The translations under genes and the position numbers were made by a program. Of a stretch of 35,562 nucleotides of DNA, positions 30,147 through 35,562 are shown one piece after another (the stretch's first letter is position 1; each line of letters starts with the position of its first letter). The DNA lies in the IMG/VR virus record IMGVR_UViG_3300042509_000916, positions 1 to 35,562 of that record. One strand, 5' to 3'. The notes below the pieces were generated by a model. That model searched no databases. It was not told the DNA's origin and saw only the letters and a program-made list of their open reading frames with translations. Origin of the DNA: a virus.

Positions 30147-30661
30147 TTTGGGTCTGCTTTTATAAAGTTTTCTGCCCCCTGCCACGGCGAACCCTTGAAC
30201 AGGTGAGCGAATGGGTTGTTTGGCATGGCTTTCTCTACAGGCCTGTGACGAAAGTATTTGACCTCTGCATCTTGGTCGTGAACCCAATAGGTTTTGATGG
30301 TCAATCCTCTGAATGGCTGTGTATCCGCCATGATAGAGTTGCTGAGTTCCATTTTTCGTAGTACGTCTGAGAGCATTTTTTTAGAAATGCCTGTCGCTTC
30401 GGATATCTCTGCTGCGGTCATCTTGCGATGTTTTTTTAGTGCGTCCAGAACCAGTTCGTGGCGCAGTTTCATTGGCTTAGTCGACCACAAAAAGCCTCCA
30501 AATCCTAGTTTGTCGCCTCGGTAAGCCATGCAGTCATTCAGCATTGCGTTGAGGTACTGCAACACCGTGTCACGGTTCAACCCTGTGCCTTCCGAGATTT
30601 GTAGCGACGTGGCCTGCCCTGTTTTTTTTAAGAATTCTAAAATTTGTGTTTGTGCGTTCAT
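30140..30661 (-). CDS. Regulatory protein with two predicted helix-turn-helix domains
   Basis: In this 173-residue protein residues about 5-45 (LEFLKKTGQATSLQISEGTG, then LNRDTVLQYLNAMLND) and about 68-110 (LVLDALKKHRKMTAAEISEA, then TGISKKMLSDVLRKMELSNS) are two winged-HTH-like units. They are followed by a C-terminal region with basic residues (VKYFRHRPVEKAMPNNPFAH). It is well placed to act at the operator just beyond its own stop codon (30130-30146), which is an inference. No dimerisation domain of CI type is present. Confidence 0.8.
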   Translation of the reverse strand: MNAQTQILEFLKKTGQATSLQISEGTGLNRDTVLQYLNAMLNDCMAYRGDKLGFGGFLWSTKPMKLRHELVLDALKKHRKMTAAEISEATGISKKMLSDVLRKMELSNSIMADTQPFRGLTIKTYWVHDQDAEVKYFRHRPVEKAMPNNPFAHLFKGSPWQGAENFIKADPNK

Positions 30662-30668
30662 TTTTATG

Positions 30669-30687
30669 CGCCCAGATAACCTGGGCG
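30669..30687 (-). other. Spacer hairpin before the two-HTH gene
   Basis: CGCCCAG (30669-30675) pairs with CTGGGCG (30681-30687) around ATAAC. On the mRNA it ends 7 bases before ATG 30661, where the ribosome site should be, so folding could lower or control translation. Confidence 0.75.
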
Positions 30688-30715
30688 GCCTCCATTTATT
30701 TGTATTGGATAAAAG

Positions 30716-31171
30716 TTAAAAAACTGGATAGATAAACGGCTTCAAGTCTGGCGCCTTCCAGTCTTCCGGTTTTACTACCTTGCCATTTGCATCACGCACC
30801 GCAACACCATTCGGAAACTTTGCAAGGTTTGCCCTGCTAACCTCTGCCGCAGCACCCTCTACATTCGCCCCCTGAGACAATGCGGATCCGATTGTGACCC
30901 ATGCCAAGTCGATATCGGCATCAAGCAAAGCCTCCTTGTCTGCCCTGTAGACCATCACATCGAACAATCCTTTTTTGAAACTGGCGCTGGTTTCGTGCAG
31001 AAGGCTAACTGCAGGGCTTGCAGAATGGAAACCGCAGGCTTCTAGCTTCTCTTTCATTTCCTCTAATTGCAGACCGATGTAAAGGGCTGTCTGGCGTGTG
31101 TTCCACCCATCGCTGTCTAATTGCCCTGCGATCGTCATAAACTTTTGTACGTCTGAAAAAAATTGATTCAT
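30716..31171 (-). CDS. MazG-like nucleotide pyrophosphohydrolase family protein
   Basis: This 151-residue all-alpha protein carries the EExxE signature in QLEEMKEKLEACG (Glu37, Glu38, Glu41), the acidic second helix EALLDADIDLAWVTIG (Glu80, Asp84, Asp88) and the C-terminal signature VSRANLAKFPNGV... KVVKPEDWKAPDL. These match phage MazG-like NTP pyrophosphohydrolases, which hydrolyse noncanonical or regulatory nucleotides. Substrate is unknown. It follows the recombination genes in the leftward operon. Confidence 0.82.
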   Translation of the reverse strand: MNQFFSDVQKFMTIAGQLDSDGWNTRQTALYIGLQLEEMKEKLEACGFHSASPAVSLLHETSASFKKGLFDVMVYRADKEALLDADIDLAWVTIGSALSQGANVEGAAAEVSRANLAKFPNGVAVRDANGKVVKPEDWKAPDLKPFIYPVF

Positions 31172-31190
31172 TTTTGTTCGCCTGTTGAAT

Positions 31191-31206
31191 GCCGGCTTTC
31201 GCCGGC
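31191..31206 (-). other. Spacer hairpin before the MazG-like gene
   Basis: GCCGGC (31191-31196) pairs with GCCGGC (31201-31206) around TTTC. It lies 19 bases ahead of ATG 31171, between the exonuclease stop and the ribosome site. Confidence 0.75.
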
Positions 31207-31213
31207 GGGTTGA

Positions 31214-31864
31214 TTACTTGTTTGCTGCTGCTCGGATTTTTGCTTCGATGCTGTCTACATACGCCAAAAATTTGCGTGTTTTCTGGTCAATGTCTGACAT
31301 TTCTGATTCGTCACGCTCAAATCGAGTTACGAATAGGTCAAGACCTGCCCTGCTAAGTCGAGGGTCATAAACACCGATATCGACCCACTGCAGATTGCAG
31401 ATATACATCTGAAACTTGCACTGCTGTTCGTAGTCCGACACATCGCCAGTTGCCCATATTTCAGCAACCTTCGTTTGACTGAACGGGCATTTAATTTCCA
31501 ATGCGCCGATGGGCTTTCCATCGTCATCGCAGATAAGCCTATCGGGGCTACAACCGGCCGACAGTTCACCGTGAAATACAAACCCGACACTGGTAAGGAT
31601 TTGACCTGTACGAACCTCATACGCATCAGCAGCAAGTGATTCGTTGTCTTTGCCCCATTGCGTGGCTGTGTTGCCGACGAAGTTATCGCACAGGCTTCCG
31701 GTAATACGTTCCAAGGCCAGTTTGTGCGCCAGCGTTTTACCTGCTGCTGTCATCGAGCCATCTTTTTTAACGGACAGAAAATCAGCCGCATTGGAGGCCG
31801 ACAGAACACCGGTACGGATAGCAAGCCATTCGGCGGATCCCTGCTCAACGTTGATGATTTTCAT
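31214..31864 (-). CDS. YqaJ-type viral recombinase (lambda exonuclease family)
   Basis: In this 216-residue protein the catalytic core is visible: Asp108 in CSPDRLI and Glu123-x-Lys125 in GALEIKCPF, with QWGKDNE (Glu75) and QQCKFQMYICN, all characteristic of the lambda exonuclease/YqaJ fold. It degrades one strand of double-stranded DNA from the 5' end and gives the single strand used by Bet. It directly follows bet (6 bases between stop and start), so the pair forms a Red-type recombination module that could repair, circularise or diversify phage DNA. Confidence 0.93.
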   Translation of the reverse strand: MKIINVEQGSAEWLAIRTGVLSASNAADFLSVKKDGSMTAAGKTLAHKLALERITGSLCDNFVGNTATQWGKDNESLAADAYEVRTGQILTSVGFVFHGELSAGCSPDRLICDDDGKPIGALEIKCPFSQTKVAEIWATGDVSDYEQQCKFQMYICNLQWVDIGVYDPRLSRAGLDLFVTRFERDESEMSDIDQKTRKFLAYVDSIEAKIRAAANK

Positions 31865-31870
31865 GGTTGA

Positions 31871-32689
31871 TTACTCCCCGAAAAAATCGCTGACGGTTTT
31901 ATCCATGTCGGAAAAGAACTGTTTTGTTTCTGAGGCCTCGACCGGTTCTGCTTCGATGGTCCTGTCTTTGTCAGCCTGCGTTGCGATGGCTTTCCTGCGA
32001 TTGTGCGCCTCGGTGCCGTATGCTTTGCGCTGTGCTGGGGTGAGTTCCTTCCAGAAAGCCTGGTATGCCTGAACACCCTTTGATGCAGCATCGTCCGCAG
32101 GTACACGCATTTCCTCGGTTTCCTGAGCGATTTGCTCATTTCCAAGCGCGTCAATTTCCTTGACCATCTGCTGATTTACAGATTCGGCAATGCGGTCGGC
32201 TTCGTCTGCGTCATAGATACCTGCGAAACCGAAAGCAAGACGAGCACACTGAATCAGTGCCTTGTGTCGCAGCATACGCTTTGGGTGTGACTGCCACGGT
32301 TGTGCACTGCGTTTGCATTCGCTCATGTATTCGGTGACCGTGGTTGGGTGACTGCGGTCTTTGCGGTACATAATGCAAGTACAGGATTCATCGTCCTGCC
32401 TGAATTCCATACCATCGAATTGCGGGTGCTGATTGATGATTCGTGCCCAACCATCGACAGACACAACAGGCACAATACCTGCGTTACGGTCTGGGAAAGC
32501 GTAAATCTCTTTTGTCCAAGGGTTGAGGCCGTATTGGTTAGAAACAATCAGAAGCGCGGCGAGCTGTGAATCTGATACCTGACCTTTGAAGGCTGTCGCT
32601 TTCAGTGTTGTTACAAGTTCATCTCCTGCTCCTGTCAGGCCGAGTGCGTCTGCGAGCTTGTTTGCTTGGGCTACTACGATGTTGCTCAT
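31871..32689 (-). CDS. bet: Bet/RecT-family single-strand annealing protein
   Basis: This 272-residue protein has the Bet/RecT family pattern LNPWTKEIYAFPDRNAGIVP (about residues 55-74), VSVDGWARIINQHPQFDGME and the helix PKRMLRHKALIQCARLAFGF (about 136-155). It anneals complementary single strands made by the neighbouring YqaJ exonuclease. The C-terminal 80 residues are variable, acidic and end DKTVSDFFGE, an acidic tail with terminal aromatic residues that may recruit single-strand binding protein partners. GGAGGA precedes the ATG. Confidence 0.94.
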   Translation of the reverse strand: MSNIVVAQANKLADALGLTGAGDELVTTLKATAFKGQVSDSQLAALLIVSNQYGLNPWTKEIYAFPDRNAGIVPVVSVDGWARIINQHPQFDGMEFRQDDESCTCIMYRKDRSHPTTVTEYMSECKRSAQPWQSHPKRMLRHKALIQCARLAFGFAGIYDADEADRIAESVNQQMVKEIDALGNEQIAQETEEMRVPADDAASKGVQAYQAFWKELTPAQRKAYGTEAHNRRKAIATQADKDRTIEAEPVEASETKQFFSDMDKTVSDFFGE

Positions 32690-32704
32690 AAATCCTCCGA
32701 TAAA

Positions 32705-32721
32705 GGGCGCATGGTGCGCCC
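32705..32721 (-). other. Spacer hairpin before bet
   Basis: GGGCGCA (32705-32711) pairs with TGCGCCC (32715-32721) around TGG. It ends 15 bases before the bet ATG, just ahead of the GGAGGA site. Confidence 0.8.
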
Positions 32722-32731
32722 GTGTGGTTGG

Positions 32732-33070
32732 TTAGAATGGAATGTCGTCGAAGCAGTACGGGTCTTTGGCAAACTCTTTTTCTGCTCTCAGTTCGGCAAT
32801 GAACAGAATTGTGTTTGCCAGTTCCTTGTGAATAGCTTCATGCAATTTCTGAGAATCGCCAGCAATGTGAAGTCGAATCATCTTTTCGGCAAAGTCTGAG
32901 TCGAAGTATTCCGCAACGTCAGAAACGGTTTCGTCATCAAGGCTTTTGATTGAAGCTGTGATGATTTCGGCGTGTTCAACGGTCAATTCGAATACGGCTT
33001 TTTCTGCAGCATCTTCAAAGCGTTCGCGGCGAATCATCTCTTGGTATGCGCCTGCTGGGTAGTTGTCCAT
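32732..33070 (-). CDS. Acidic helical phage protein of unknown function
   Basis: This 112-residue protein begins MDNYPAGAYQEMIRRERFED and ends ELRAEKEFAKDPYCFDDIPF. Its helical, acidic pattern and the C-terminal DDIPF tail resemble early phage proteins beside recombination genes. The DDIPF end also resembles the acidic tail of SSB, which recruits partners, but this is only a similarity of shape. GGAGGT stands before ATG 33070, which is chosen over the longer frame. Confidence 0.75.
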   Translation of the reverse strand: MDNYPAGAYQEMIRRERFEDAAEKAVFELTVEHAEIITASIKSLDDETVSDVAEYFDSDFAEKMIRLHIAGDSQKLHEAIHKELANTILFIAELRAEKEFAKDPYCFDDIPF

Positions 33071-33108
33071 CTGAAAACCTCCTTGTGTGCTGTTATAAGC
33101 ATTTTTGT

Positions 33109-33125
33109 TGCGGCATTGGGCCGCA
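33109..33125 (-). other. Spacer hairpin before the 33070 gene
   Basis: TGCGGC (33109-33114) pairs with GCCGCA (33120-33125) around ATTGG. On the minus strand an A-run, not a T-run, follows it, so it is unlikely to be a terminator. Confidence 0.7.
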
Positions 33126-33131
33126 CTTTCT

Positions 33132-33446
33132 TTAATTAACAAAACCGCGAACGGCCACGATGTGGCCGTTGGAGCGTACAGCATCTGCCCCAGTATCCGG
33201 GGCTACAACGTCTGCCCTAGACCCGTTAAGGGCAGACAGGACCATTCCGCTAACAATATATGCGACCCCATCTTGTGGGGCCGGTACCCCACTCACATCA
33301 CCAAAAGTTTGTTTGGTGATCCGTACTTTCCCCCACCCACCAATGCAGACGCGCTTGGTTTCTACCCGCGCGATGTTTCCAGATGCCGGAAACACCCCAA
33401 CACCCTCTACGGTAATGTCGTGAGGAGTTAAATTCACAAACTTCAT
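33132..33446 (-). CDS. Conserved small protein (MKFVNLTPHDI family), hairpin-rich gene
   Basis: This 104-residue beta-rich protein begins MKFVNLTPHDITVEGVGVFP and continues with TFGDVSGVPAPQDGVAYIVS and VVAPDTGADAVRSNGHIVAV. I recognise this family from phages and bacteria, without a known activity. The coding DNA contains a close series of perfect hairpins (33150-33170, 33187-33203, 33210-33237, 33266-33280, 33297-33320, 33350-33372, 33374-33394). GGGGG precedes ATG 33446. It overlaps the upstream gene by 4 bases. Confidence 0.82.
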   Translation of the reverse strand: MKFVNLTPHDITVEGVGVFPASGNIARVETKRVCIGGWGKVRITKQTFGDVSGVPAPQDGVAYIVSGMVLSALNGSRADVVAPDTGADAVRSNGHIVAVRGFVN

Positions 33447-33907
33447 TTTTTCCCCCTATTGGAAAACTTTTCCATTTCAGCTTTAACACAAGCTTTTGCT
33501 TGTGTAGACTCGTCAACAGGCACTTTTTGCCCTATTTGTACAGCCCTTTCCGGGGCTGTTTTCCCAGATCCAAAAATGGCCATCATCAGAGCCGCCTCAG
33601 GCGAGGCGGCGTACTCGCATTGAGCGGCGATCTTCGCCTGCTCTCTCATGAGAGAGAACTTTTTTTGTGTCATTGCGGCATATGCCGCGGCCCAGTAATA
33701 GCGGGCGGCGATTGCCCAGTTTTCAAGCTCCGCTGACTTAACAGCGGAGTCCTGCTTCCCAACAGCGACGTTAGGAACCTCAGGCAGATCTTCTGCTTGA
33801 GCAAACTCTGGTACTCCCCAGTAATGCGCTTTGCTCATAACTTAAACCTCAATCCTCAATCCAGTTACTATCTTCCGACATGTTTCATGCACCCTGTGGA
33901 GTGCATG
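33150..33907 (-). other. Dense array of perfect hairpins in coding and leader RNA
   Basis: Perfect stems of 7-9 bp with loops of 3-10 nt lie at 33150-33170 (9 bp), 33210-33237 (9), 33297-33320 (9), 33374-33394 (7), 33486-33505 (8), 33540-33559 (7), 33591-33610 (8), 33728-33749 (8) and 33886-33907 (7). Shorter or wobble-containing ones fill gaps: 33187-33203, 33266-33280, 33350-33372, 33460-33474, 33626-33638, the 16-bp palindrome at 33641-33656, the 14-bp palindrome at 33675-33688 and 33779-33801. Stems are unrelated in sequence. Chance alone should give less than one stem of 7 bp or more in this length. Confidence 0.85.
33443..33838 (-). CDS. Helical phage protein of unknown function, hairpin-rich gene
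   Basis: In this 131-residue protein the middle is alanine-rich and helical (YYWAAAYAAMTQKKFSLMRE, then QAKIAAQCEYAASPEAALMM). No family was recognised. Its DNA carries more perfect hairpins (33460-33474, 33486-33505, 33540-33559, 33591-33610, 33626-33638, 33641-33656, 33675-33688, 33728-33749, 33779-33801). GAGG lies 8 bases before ATG 33838. It is the first gene of the leftward transcript. Confidence 0.75.
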   Translation of the reverse strand: MSKAHYWGVPEFAQAEDLPEVPNVAVGKQDSAVKSAELENWAIAARYYWAAAYAAMTQKKFSLMREQAKIAAQCEYAASPEAALMMAIFGSGKTAPERAVQIGQKVPVDESTQAKACVKAEMEKFSNRGKK

Positions 33908-33909
33908 GA

Positions 33910-33938
33910 TTGAAATACTACACACATTTTGGTACGAT
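33910..33938 (+). promoter_or_regulatory. Predicted rightward early promoter
   Basis: TTGAAA (33910-33915) and TACGAT (33933-33938) are separated by 17 bases. Transcription would start near 33945, ahead of the gene at 33981. It overlaps the leftward promoter. Confidence 0.6.
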
Positions 33939-33943
33939 GTAAA
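33915..33943 (-). promoter_or_regulatory. Predicted leftward early promoter
   Basis: On the minus strand TTTACA (33943-33938) and TAGTAT (33920-33915) are separated by 17 bases. Transcription would start near 33908, so the RNA begins with the hairpin CATGCAC/GTGCATG (33886-33907). Confidence 0.6.
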
Positions 33944-33980
33944 CACCCTAAGCGATTTTTTTAACATCAAGTGAGAAAAC

Positions 33981-34208
33981 ATGGAAACAAGATTCACAGC
34001 ACAATGGAACCAATATCAGCCGCAACCGGATCCGAGCATGACGCGAGATAAAGCAGCACATCTACTCAGGTCGTGGCGCAGGAATGCAAGGAAAGATAGC
34101 AACAATGGACGGTGGACATTGAAGCGGAACGGGTTGCACTCATTCACGGTGTCATGTCCTGGATACCCAAAAGAGTTCCACACGATTGCGTGGTCGACAG
34201 GCAATTGA
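33981..34208 (+). CDS. Small basic early protein
   Basis: This 75-residue protein begins METRFTAQWNQYQPQPDPSM and is basic in the centre (LLRSWRRNARKDSNNGRWTL). It ends with a short aromatic strand region (SFTVSCPGYPKEFHTIAW). It is the first gene behind the predicted rightward promoter. No family was recognised; nucleic-acid binding is suggested only by charge. Confidence 0.7.
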   Translation: METRFTAQWNQYQPQPDPSMTRDKAAHLLRSWRRNARKDSNNGRWTLKRNGLHSFTVSCPGYPKEFHTIAWSTGN

Positions 34209-34241
34209 TTCAGTCAACATCACTCTATTGAAAGTAAGAAC

Positions 34242-34421
34242 ATGACACTCGAACAGATCAAGACAATGCTGGCAGACCGCAACATTCGTGCGGTGTCTAA
34301 GGCTGCAGGCGTACACCCTAATGCTGTGTATCGACTGATGAACGGCACTACTAACCCAAAGTACGACACTGTGCAAAAGTTGATAGCCTACCTGCAAGGC
34401 CGGACAGAAAAGCAGAACTGA
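34242..34421 (+). CDS. Cro-like XRE-type helix-turn-helix protein
   Basis: This 59-residue protein begins MTLEQIKTMLADRNIRAVSK and continues AAGVHPNAVYRLMNGTTNPK, then YDTVQKLIAYL. The HTH (helix with NIRAVSKAAGVHPNAVYRLM) is a complete Cro/XRE-type fold in a minimal length, with no C-terminal effector domain. It sits directly upstream of a promoter whose spacer carries an inverted repeat (34461-34474), a natural candidate target. There is no divergent CI-type repressor gene beside it. Confidence 0.82.
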   Translation: MTLEQIKTMLADRNIRAVSKAAGVHPNAVYRLMNGTTNPKYDTVQKLIAYLQGRTEKQN

Positions 34422-34431
34422 ACAAAGAGAT

Positions 34432-34448
34432 GGGAATTGCACATTCCC
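34432..34448 (+). terminator. Hairpin after the Cro-like gene (weak terminator or spacer hairpin)
   Basis: GGGAAT (34432-34437) pairs with ATTCCC (34443-34448) around TGCAC, followed by GTTTG, a poor T-run. It lies directly before the next promoter. Confidence 0.5.
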
Positions 34449-34450
34449 GT

Positions 34451-34479
34451 TTGACAGGCGATATGTGTACATATAAGAT
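34451..34479 (+). promoter_or_regulatory. Strong sigma70 promoter
   Basis: Consensus TTGACA (34451-34456), a 17-base spacer and TAAGAT (34474-34479). It would start near 34486 and drive 34516 and the genes beyond, across the join, into replication. Confidence 0.8.
34461..34474. promoter_or_regulatory. Candidate operator inside the promoter spacer
   Basis: ATATGT (34461-34466) and ACATAT (34469-34474) are a perfect inverted repeat with a 2-base centre, located between -35 and -10 and touching the latter. A bound HTH dimer would repress. The Cro-like protein encoded just upstream is the obvious candidate, by inference. Confidence 0.6.
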
Positions 34480-34515
34480 ACTCACATCAACAACACAACA
34501 GCACCGGAGGGAATC

Positions 34516-34833
34516 ATGGCAGATTTTTCAAAAGCAAAGTTTACAAAGGTTTCTGATTACATTTTGGCAAGACATGACATGAAAGCCGGAGATAAAGGAA
34601 CCAGAACAATAATGCTTGATTCGGCAGTAAGTGAGACCGATAAAGCATTGGCATTTGAATTGCAAAAGTGGAATAGCACAGCAACAAAATTGATTAAAAC
34701 AAAATGCTGGTTTCCAAAAAAATTTATCCAAAAAGTTGAGAATGATTTTTACGTAAATATAAAACAAGATGTGATGTACGTTATCCCAGAATGGCTTGTT
34801 GACGCTAAAAAAGCAGACGGATTTGAAATATAA
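34516..34833 (+). CDS. Early protein of unknown function
   Basis: This 105-residue protein begins MADFSKAKFTKVSDYILARH and ends IPEWLVDAKKADGFEI. It mixes basic and acidic residues with no membrane segment. GGAGGG precedes the ATG. It is the first gene behind the strong promoter, so early and abundant expression is expected. No family was recognised. Confidence 0.72.
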   Translation: MADFSKAKFTKVSDYILARHDMKAGDKGTRTIMLDSAVSETDKALAFELQKWNSTATKLIKTKCWFPKKFIQKVENDFYVNIKQDVMYVIPEWLVDAKKADGFEI

Positions 34834-34851
34834 AAAGTTTAATAAACCCAC

Positions 34852-34867
34852 GCACCCTTCGGGGTGC
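34852..34867 (+). other. TTCG-tetraloop hairpin in the spacer
   Basis: GCACCC (34852-34857) pairs with GGGTGC (34862-34867) around TTCG. UUCG is the best-known stabilising RNA tetraloop. The hairpin ends 17 bases before ATG 34885. Confidence 0.85.
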
Positions 34868-34884
34868 ATTTCACTGGATTAAAA

Positions 34885-35055
34885 ATGCTTCAAATTGAAT
34901 CGATTATTAAACATAACAACGACGGGTCTGTTTTTGTAATGGTGGTAAATACGCACAACAAAAAAGTGCATGAGCATCATTTTGAAAATCTGAATGCTGC
35001 TAATAACTGGATTGCGGCAGTTAATAAACTATTGTCTGTTTCAAGGGGGCAATGA
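34885..35055 (+). CDS. Small beta-rich early protein
   Basis: This 56-residue protein begins MLQIESIIKHNNDGSVFVMV and continues HHFENLNAANNWIAAVNKL. The beta-beta-alpha pattern resembles the small protein at 1693-1878. The true start is ATG 34885; a GTG at 34864 lies inside the hairpin. It overlaps the next gene by 4 bases. Confidence 0.68.
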   Translation: MLQIESIIKHNNDGSVFVMVVNTHNKKVHEHHFENLNAANNWIAAVNKLLSVSRGQ

Positions 35056-35234
35056 TGCGATCAGAGGCACTTAAAAAAGCCCAGGACAAGTATCTGGCCA
35101 AGCAGCCGCCAGTGGTGTCTATTCGCTTTAACTGGCGACAGTGGGAGGCACTACAGGCCGCAGCCGGTGACGAAAAAATTGCTGCACTGGTCAAGCGGGT
35201 GGCGTTGGAGAGCGTCGGGCAGGCTAGCGGGTGA
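35052..35234 (+). CDS. Small ribbon-helix-helix-like protein
   Basis: This 60-residue protein begins MMRSEALKKAQDKYLAKQPP, then has VVSIRFNWRQWEALQAAAGD and IAALVKRVALESVG. A short strand followed by two helices is the RHH (Arc/MetJ) layout; the strand VSIRF would contact DNA. RHH function is an inference. The ATG overlaps the previous stop. Its 3' end is also present as 2-130. Confidence 0.72.
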   Translation: MMRSEALKKAQDKYLAKQPPVVSIRFNWRQWEALQAAAGDEKIAALVKRVALESVGQASG

Positions 35235-35237
35235 TTG

Positions 35238-35265
35238 TTGCCTGTTGGCTTGGTTGTGTTATGAT
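35238..35265 (+). promoter_or_regulatory. Predicted promoter, second copy of 134-161
   Basis: The same TTGCCT-16-TGT-TATGAT arrangement as at 134-161, in the second repeat copy. Confidence 0.5.
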
Positions 35266-35291
35266 TGTCACTGTTAAAACACGGAGGAAAA

Positions 35292-35480
35292 ATGGACAGC
35301 CCAAGATTAAAGGCCGCTCGAAATGGTGATGTTCACTATGAAGGAAGCCAATGCAGGAAATGCGGGACCACGGCCAAATACACCAGCACAGGCAATTGTG
35401 TTCAGTGCATCAAAACTGCAAACGTAGAGAAGCGGAAGAAAGTTAGAGAACTTCTGGCGCAAGCAAGGGCGGCGGCATGA
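35292..35480 (+). CDS. Small zinc-ribbon protein, second copy of 188-376
   Basis: Identical to the gene at 188-376, inside the second copy of the terminal repeat. On a circular genome it is the same gene. It carries the two CxxC knuckles and overlaps the following start by 4 bases. Confidence 0.85.
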   Translation: MDSPRLKAARNGDVHYEGSQCRKCGTTAKYTSTGNCVQCIKTANVEKRKKVRELLAQARAAA

Positions 35481-35562
35481 AGCTAATTTGGTATGCCTTC
35501 AACCCTGCGGATTACGCCAGAGACACGGCGCATCTGTCCATTCTTGAGCATGGAGCCTATCG
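35477..35562 (+). CDS. DUF1376 protein, 5' part (complete copy at 373-1137)
   Basis: The first 28 codons of the initiator candidate, cut by the window end. The sequence is identical to 373-458. Confidence 0.9.
   Translation, partial: MKLIWYAFNPADYARDTAHLSILEHGAY

Larger units (their letters stand above)
35105..35562. repeat. Terminal direct repeat, copy 2 (pairs with 1-458)
   Basis: These 458 bases equal 1-458 except G at 35231 (A at 127). The offset is 35,104, the likely unit length of the genome. Confidence 0.93.

Noticed and set aside
33641-33667. Palindrome CTCTCTCATGAGAGAG followed by AACTTTTTTT read as a rightward terminator.
   Set aside because: It lies inside a leftward gene and no rightward promoter was found before it. 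It fits better as one member of the hairpin array.

Overview
This window is one essentially complete genome of a tailed phage (podovirus type) with a P22-like virion. Bases 1-458 recur at 35105-35562 with one synonymous difference (A127 against G35231), and genes run uninterrupted across the join. The sequence is therefore either a circular map of about 35,104 bp opened at an arbitrary point, as expected for headful packaging, or a molecule with a 458-bp direct terminal repeat. Gram-negative lysis genes and the protein families present suggest a proteobacterial host, perhaps a betaproteobacterium. I could not fix the host. No integrase, CI-type repressor with protease domain, tRNA or CRISPR array was seen.

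Rightward arm (33981 through the join to 25109). It begins with small early proteins and a Cro-like regulator (33981-35480). Replication follows: a DUF1376 protein whose gene contains phased iterons, an AT-rich repeat and an 11-bp inverted repeat laid out like the lambda origin inside gene O, then a lambda-P-like helicase loader. Next come a zinc-finger protein, a RusA resolvase and a DUF6378 protein. Packaging and head genes are TerS, TerL, P22-type portal, scaffold and P22-type coat, followed by a terminator. After it come gp4-like tail accessory, a block of six extra genes (one with an arabinofuranosidase/lectin-like fold), gp10-like tail hub, a protein in the tail-needle position, a gp14-like protein and the three ejection proteins gp7/gp20/gp16. 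A tailspike joins a P22 head-binding domain to a helical enzyme-like body instead of a beta-helix. The lysis cassette is an exported HNH nuclease, an NlpC/P60-like cysteine hydrolase, a one-TM coiled-coil protein, an M15 peptidase endolysin and a 3TM holin.

Leftward arm (33838 down to 25221). Two small genes whose coding DNA is packed with perfect hairpins come first. They are followed by a DUF-type protein, a Bet single-strand annealing protein, a YqaJ exonuclease, a MazG-like protein and a two-HTH regulator. A separate promoter with an overlapping inverted repeat (about 30102-30146) then drives a long, tightly overlapping operon of small accessory proteins. This operon includes duplicated gene modules, an HNH endonuclease with a C-terminal HTH, a winged-HTH regulator and, at its end, a LuxR-type HTH protein. 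A terminator at 25107-25135 closes it.

Three non-coding patterns stand out. (1) The lambda-like origin lies inside the DUF1376 gene. (2) Many strong, sequence-unrelated hairpins (nine with perfect stems of 7 bp or more) lie at 33150-33907 in the first leftward genes and leader. (3) Nearly every intercistronic spacer longer than about 35 nt carries one short perfect hairpin just upstream of the next start codon. Divergent early promoters at 33910-33943 overlap so closely that they should exclude each other.
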